Positions 54,801 to 60,000 of a stretch of 60,000 nucleotides of DNA are shown here, piece after piece. This DNA comes from Branchiostoma floridae (taxonomy: Eukaryota; Chordata; Leptocardii; Amphioxiformes; Branchiostomatidae). The DNA is taken from positions 16,108,621 to 16,168,620 of the forward strand of contig NC_049982.1 of the NCBI RefSeq assembly GCF_000003815.2. The letters run 5' to 3'. The notes under the pieces are model-generated. The model saw nothing but the letters and a program-made list of their open reading frames with translations, made no database searches and was not told the DNA's origin. Numbering within the stretch: the stretch's first letter is position 1; each line of letters begins with the position of its first letter. A program made the translations under genes and the position numbers.

Positions 54801-57800
54801 ATATGCTGATAATAAAAGCGGTTACTTTGCCAGGCTAAAAAGTTGTTTATGTATAAGCTTTTAACATGCCTCGACACCAATTAAGAAAGATAAATAAGCC
54901 CTGTTTTCCTTAACGTGCTAACTTATTTTTCCAGTCGTTCGGCAATGCCTTTGTAGCAAACTCCTTTCAGTTTTCCTATTGTTTCCTGACCCATGCCTGA
55001 GCTCAAGTGATTTGCAAATATGTTGTCCTGAAGGGTCTGTCACATACAGGTGTGTACATACATGTGTGTACAAGCATGGTAAGCATTTGTGGTCCTTTTT
55101 GTCTAGTTTTGGGTCTACTTGTTTTATTTTAGTGTAATTTCCCACCCAGACGATGAACTAATTACCAAGTAACATTACAACTTATACTCAACCACTGGTA
55201 TGTCAACCCACACTGTTTTGTGTTTCTCCAGATGACTGAGATGAAGAGCAGAGAACATGTGATAGAACAGCTGGAGAAGGACCTGGACAGCCAGGCAGGG
55301 CAGGCTGAGAGGCTGCGGGTGGAGAGAGAGGAGATGGAGAGACAGATGCAGCTGGGCAGTACCTCACCTGACAGGACAACCTCACCCAGGAGAAGGGCAG
55401 GGTCTGTGGAGGTCAGTCAGGTCACTCAGTTGTTATATTGAAAGTGAATGTGTGATATAGAATTCTACAATTGCATTATCGTGGTTGAAAACAATGTAGA
55501 AAGTAAAAATTTGGCCATTTCTTTGGTCCCAACAGAAGTAGTCATGTGAACCCATGGAATTCTTCATTCCTTCTACATAGTGACCTTTGCATAATTTTTT
55601 TGCAGAAAAAAGCAATGCCTAGTTTATACACAGTCTTTTCAAATGTTGATGTCAAATCTTTTAGATTATTTGACTGACATTAATGAGAGAAAAATATCTC
55701 TTAAGTAGGGTATAAAAAGAGTTAAAGAACCGTTACAGGGGTATGATTATAGCTTAATCTTTGTGAAAGCCCTCTGGGGTATTGTGTTACTACTTAAAAA
55801 CTGGACAAACAAGTATCGGGGAGATGGCACAATGAAGTCCTTTTCTGTTCACACTCCTTCGTGAGACCAAAATTCTGAGTCAGTCTTAAAAGAATCAGTT
55901 GACTAATGGGTTAATGAAATTTCCCTGAAGTCTTACCATGGATATTGGAGACCTATCAGATATGTAAGTTCTGCTTTGCTCATCTTTTTTCTATAGAACG
56001 CACTTTATAACGTTATGAAAGTGTAGTCCACACCTAGCTAGTCTTGTTGCTGCATAGTGTTACAGTTATTGTGCCACTTCCATGTTTGTATTATGTTATA
56101 TTAGCATATTCGTGTAGCATCAATCTGTTTGTGACAAGATTTTCTTGTTCTGCTGTGTATCGATACACATGCTACAGTCATACGTTGAAAGTTGTGTCAT
56201 GGAGTCATGGTTGCTTGGCGCTAATTCCGACTTGTCCTGTCATATATTCCAGGGATCTGTAGAGGAGAAAGATCAGATGAGAAAGATTTGGAAACTTGAG
56301 GGTGACAAGACCACTATGGTGAGTTGGTGATCATAACTATTCCTCACAAATTGCTTGAAACTATTAACACACTAACCTAATGATTATAATAGTCAAGACT
56401 GATTGTTTCAACTTCCTTGTGGGGCAAAAAAGTTCACAAGCCATTCCTATTTAGGAAAAAATGTGAAATCTTTCAAAACTACCAACTGAAAGTTTTGATT
56501 GTGACAACTATACTACTGGTAATACAACCTGAAACTTCATACAAGACCAGTAAGTGGCTTTTAGACAGCAAAGCTTCCCTGATAAGTCCAGTCTGGATAC
56601 AGTATACCATCTAATTACTGACTTTAATTGTACTTTAATCACCACCGCCAATGGTTGTTTTGGCAGTTAACCAAAGTGGCTGAAAGAATGCAGCCATGTC
56701 ATCCCCAAAACTGGTACCTTGTATGCAGATTGTAGAAGTTGTGCCTACAACATAGACCCAGCCATGCTACTGTGATGTCTGAAAATGGATTTGTATTCAC
56801 CATCATGGTAAATCTAAAATCAAGATAGTTTATCATGCCTAGGTCTGTACCTTGTCGGTTTATATGACACCCAGTCTTCCCTTCTAAAGGCAAAACAGGT
56901 AAAGGATCTGGAGAGTCAGGTGCGGCCACTGGTGGACAAGAACCAGCGTCTGGAGAGAAAACTGGACGAGCTGGCGGGGACGGTCAAGAGGAAAGATGAG
57001 GAGAACCGCAGACTGGTAAGTGAAAATCCCTGACATAGATCCTTGGACTTTTAACCGTTCAGGTTTCTTTAATTTGTTTTATTATCTTTCCCCTCTCTAT
57101 TAAAAGACTGTTGGTCATAAGGTGATTAGCATTCCTCAACTTGATCTGTTTCACTGAATGCAAATTATACAATGTTCTATATCTGAGATGTGACTTTATC
57201 TCCCTACAGAGAGAACAGCTGGACATAGTTGACACACGGTTACGTAAGGAGGCGGCCACCCGCAGCCGGACCAACTCTCAGTCCAGCCTGCCCACTGACG
57301 ACCTGGAGCAGCTGAAGAGCACCATCACAGACCTCAAGAGACACATAGCTGTAAGGGTACAAACAACACAGTTAACAAACACTGAAAGATACATCATATA
57401 CAGTTTGAATAGTAGAGAACTGCTTGGATGTTGTTTGATAGTGCAAACAAATGTGTGGTATTGAACACGACCCTGGAAATGAAATTCCTAGCAACACAAT
57501 AAATAAGCTCTGGATAATGCTATGATACACATTTTGTACTTATTACAATGTACTACATTGTCATATTTCTACCAACAGGCAAATATCCAAACGAAATGTA
57601 CAATCATTATGTGCATGTATGATAACCACAGCTGAAATTCAACATCAAAACAACCTTTAAAAAATCACAGAGAAAAGAAGATAGATTCTATCATTCTATT
57701 ATATCATACATTTTTAAGACATAAATGTGTAATGTAAAGCAAGGCCATCATGACTGACATAAAATATTACAGTTAGTCTCCTGTGCACTTTGTCACCCAA

Positions 57801-57932
57801 ATATTGATTTTGCAGAGCTGTATTGACAGTCTTACTGTGTCACTATAACAGGACAGTGAGAAAAGGAGAGAGCTGGTTTCACTCAGGAAAAAGAAATCCA
57901 AACTCCCCAGTCCCAGGAAGAAAGGAGCCAAG
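48855..57932 (+). CDS. JAKMIP: JAKMIP-like coiled-coil protein, N-terminal 408 codons (gene continues)
   Basis: Seven coding exons: 48855-49276, 49471-49678, 55232-55411, 56253-56318, 56890-57015, 57210-57350, 57852-57932. All are GT-AG and in phase (first junction phase 2, the rest phase 0). The protein is almost entirely heptad-rich coiled coil, high in K/E/Q/R/L. Order and motifs match vertebrate JAKMIP1-3: SRLQQEITSLKEAKKKLEGE, QVRRL-MTEMKSREHVIEQLE then KDLDSQAGQ, QVRPLVDKNQRLERKLDEL, the TNSQSSLPTDDLEQLKS segment, and the basic LRKKKSKLPSPRKKGAK. JAKMIPs bind microtubules and JAK-type kinases or receptors and are largely neuronal in vertebrates. The exon starting at 48791 carries 64 bases of 5' UTR. 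The ATG at 48855 follows CCATC and opens the frame. The last donor (GTACAA, 57933) leads to exons outside the window. An alternative acceptor at 56898 would drop three residues (AKQ). A single pre-duplication JAKMIP is expected in a lancelet (inference). Confidence 0.85.
49679..55231 (+). other. Long intron of the JAKMIP gene
   Basis: About 5.5 kb between in-phase exons. No further coding exon is needed, because the flanking exons join ...QQVRRL with MTEMKSRE exactly as in vertebrate JAKMIP. No obvious transposon of the inverted-repeat type, in contrast with the left half of the window. Simple sequence is sparse. Small open frames (for example 53738-53956) are not protein-like. Confidence 0.7.
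55412..56889 (+). other. JAKMIP introns flanking a 66-base exon
   Basis: Only the 22-codon exon at 56253-56318 (GSVEEKDQMRKIWKLEGDKT) is coding here. The rest is AT-rich intron without visible repeats or RNA genes. Confidence 0.6.
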
Positions 57933-58297
57933 GTACAACAACAGTCTAAGTTTTTGTGAACTTGTTCTTCAAGTCTTGTTTTACTATACATGGCAAGAAA
58001 TTGGACATTGTGAAACATGGGGCATTTCCAAACCTAACAGAAGACCTAACGTAGAATGATATTGCACCCAAGGGAATTCACCGATTTTTGCAACACAATC
58101 CACCGTACAATTCTACATGCCAATCAGGTACTTGAATTTCATGTTGTCTGGGCTGGGACAGTATACACATTTTCCATCAACACACGTCATCCTGACACAA
58201 GAGGGACACCGAGTCTCAAGCAAACCTTACATAACGGCATTAGCACGGGTGGTCCTTCTTAACAAGACACAAGACACACGCAACCAAGTTTTTCCAC
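57933..58297 (+). other. Intron start after the last visible JAKMIP exon
   Basis: Nothing recognised between the donor at 57933 and the satellite array that begins near 58298. Confidence 0.5.
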
Positions 58298-60000
58298 CTT
58301 ACGTTACGAGCTGCGATTTTGTCGTCAACCCTTACGTTACGGAAGTCTGGCCGCTATCTCGAGCTGCGATTTTGTCGTCAACCCTTACGTTACGGAAGCC
58401 TGTCCGCTATCTCGAGCTGCGATTTTTTAGTCAACCCTTACGTTACGGAAGCCTGTCCGCTATCTCGAGCTGCGATTTTGTCGTCAACCCTTACGTTACG
58501 GAAGCCTGTCCGGTATCTCGAGCTGCGATTTTTTAGTCAACCCTTACGTTACGGAAGCCTGTCCGCTATCTCGAGCTGCGATTTTGTCGTCAACCCTTAC
58601 GTTACGGAAGCCTGTCCGCTATCTCGAGCTGCGATTTTTTAGTCAACCCTTACGTTACGGAAGCCTGTCCGCTATCTCGAGCTGCGATTTTTTAGTCAAC
58701 CCTTACGTTACGGAAGCCTGTCCGCTATGTCTAGCTGCGATTTTTTAGTCAACCCTTACGTTACGGAAGCCAGTTCAAGCCAGTTGCGTGTCCGCTATCT
58801 CGAGCTGCGATCTTTTCGTCAAACGTTACGGAAGTGGTCCTGTGTGGCCCGTTGACGGAAGTGGTCAATTATACGCAAAATCCAAACACTCAGGGCCCCA
58901 ACGAATATCGAAACAGTCTATATAAAGACACGAAAATATCAAAAAATGGAGCGTTTAATACCAGTCCTATAATCTGTTAAGGAGACACAGCCCGGTGTGA
59001 TTCTTTTAGTTCATGTTTACCAGAATCGTTGGAGAATGCCCCACTGAGCATCATGCACGCCTGGCTTGGCACGTGTTGAGCAAATGTGCTTCCAAGTGTA
59101 AACTCGAAGGTCATACTACACATTTTACCAGAGAAACATTTTTTCGAAATGTTTTAGATTATGCTATATGTAATATTTTTACGAGAACTTTGCTTAACAG
59201 AAGCTCGGTGACAGCTTGTGTACTGATGACTGCTAAATTCTCCCAACAGCCGGATTTTTCCAGCTGTGGGCTCGCCGGCCTCACGTTTCTTCCCCTTCAC
59301 AGCGTTCTTTAGAGGAAAATTGGACATGTAAGCTCCCAAAGTTCTGCACAACATTTTGAATGTCGGAATATTGGTTCTCCTTCTGATGGCCAAAAATCAC
59401 TACCTAACAAATGAAGTCGATTTTGGTGGTCATTTTCAAAATCGTCAACCTCACACACGAAACAGCACCAAACTGGGTGCAACGCAGACGTGATAACGCC
59501 AGAGGGGACGTCACTTTATACAGCTTGGAACGCCGTGGTAGCCACACAGAACCACAGCTCGAGATAGCGGACACGCAACTGGCTTGAACTGGCTTCCGTA
59601 ACGTAAGGGTTGACAAAAAAGATCGCAGCTCGAGATAGCGGACAGGCTTCCGTAACGTAAGGGTTGACAAAAAAAATGGCAGCTCGAGATAGCGGACAGG
59701 CTTCCGTAACGTAAGGGTTGACTAAAAAAATCGCAGCTTGAGATAGCGGACAGGCTTCCGTAACGTAAGGGTTGACTAAAAAATCGCAGCTCGAGATAGC
59801 GGACAGGCTTCCGTAACGTAAGGGTTGACAAAAAATCGCAGCTCGAGATAGCGGACAGGCTTCCGTAACGTAAGGGTTGACGAAAACATCGCAGCTCGAG
59901 ATAGCGGGCAGGCTTCCGTAACGTAAGGGTTGACTAAAAAATCGCAGCTCGAGATAGCGGACAGGCTTCCGTAACGTAAGGGTTGACGAAAACATCGCAG
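58298..60000. repeat. Large inverted array of a 53-bp satellite (runs off the right edge)
   Basis: Left arm 58298-58860: about nine tandem copies of a 53-bp unit containing CTTACGTTACGGAAGCCTGT, CCGCTATCTCGAGCTGCGAT and TTT-(A/C)GTCAAC. Right arm 59550-60000 and beyond: about eight copies of the same unit inverted. The innermost units pair too: the irregular AGTTCAAGCCAGTTGCGTGT of the left arm (58770-58790) appears inverted at 59570-59590. The 690-base centre is unrelated and non-coding by eye. This is a foldback-type structure whose arms are tandem arrays. It probably lies within a JAKMIP intron, as the last exon leaves an open donor. Confidence 0.92.

Noticed and set aside
58117-58642. Open frames with repeated YLELRF / NPYVTEACPLSRAAIF
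   Set aside because: They are translations of the 53-bp satellite in different frames (53 is not a multiple of 3) and occur on both arms.
59013-59312. 99-aa plus-strand frame in the centre of the inverted array
   Set aside because: No domain, no splice context, and it lies inside the foldback loop.

Overview
This is a eukaryotic window, almost certainly from a chordate-grade invertebrate. The best guess is a lancelet (Branchiostoma): genes are split into short exons with GT-AG introns, intergenic DNA is AT-rich, and short inverted-repeat transposons are very dense. Deuterostome gene families (a TRIM protein, a five-Ig KIRREL/nephrin-like receptor, a JAKMIP protein) sit beside a plant-type SABATH methyltransferase. 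The species is inferred from style and gene content only.

Layout: (1) 1-602, minus strand: 5' part of a TRIM RING/B-box gene that runs off the left edge. (2) 3.34-6.74 kb, minus strand: a 5'-truncated LINE whose 1,017-codon reverse-transcriptase ORF is still open. (3) 6.84-7.77 kb: a foldback DNA transposon. (4) 7.87-14.5 kb, plus strand: a gene I do not recognise. Its large second exon runs into about 60 copies of a 39-bp minisatellite. Every unit carries a consensus 5' splice site, and a Harbinger-type MITE is inserted in the array. (5) 14.6-15.06 kb: a decayed 40-46 bp tandem array. (6) 16.84-30.30 kb, minus strand: a complete 11-exon, 616-aa KIRREL-like adhesion receptor. The signal-peptide exon lies about 9 kb upstream of the rest, and one splice donor abuts a MITE end. 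(7) 35.62-39.97 kb, minus strand: seven exons of a SABATH (Methyltransf_7) carboxyl methyltransferase, 375 aa without its start exon; three of its introns hold or border foldback elements. (8) 40-46.5 kb: transposon-rich DNA, then a 180-base run of N. (9) 46.7-47.4 kb, minus strand: possible exons of an unidentified gene. (10) 48.79-57.93 kb, plus strand: first seven coding exons (408 codons) of a JAKMIP coiled-coil gene. (11) 58.3-60 kb: a large inverted array of a 53-bp satellite that continues past the right edge.

The genes do not form a pathway; they are independent neighbours. The exon models rest on phase-consistent joining by eye: all 11 receptor exons, all 7 SABATH exons and all 7 JAKMIP exons keep frame. 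The most interesting object is the minisatellite that multiplies a splice donor in phase with the reading frame. It could in principle yield a ladder of protein isoforms differing by 13 residues.
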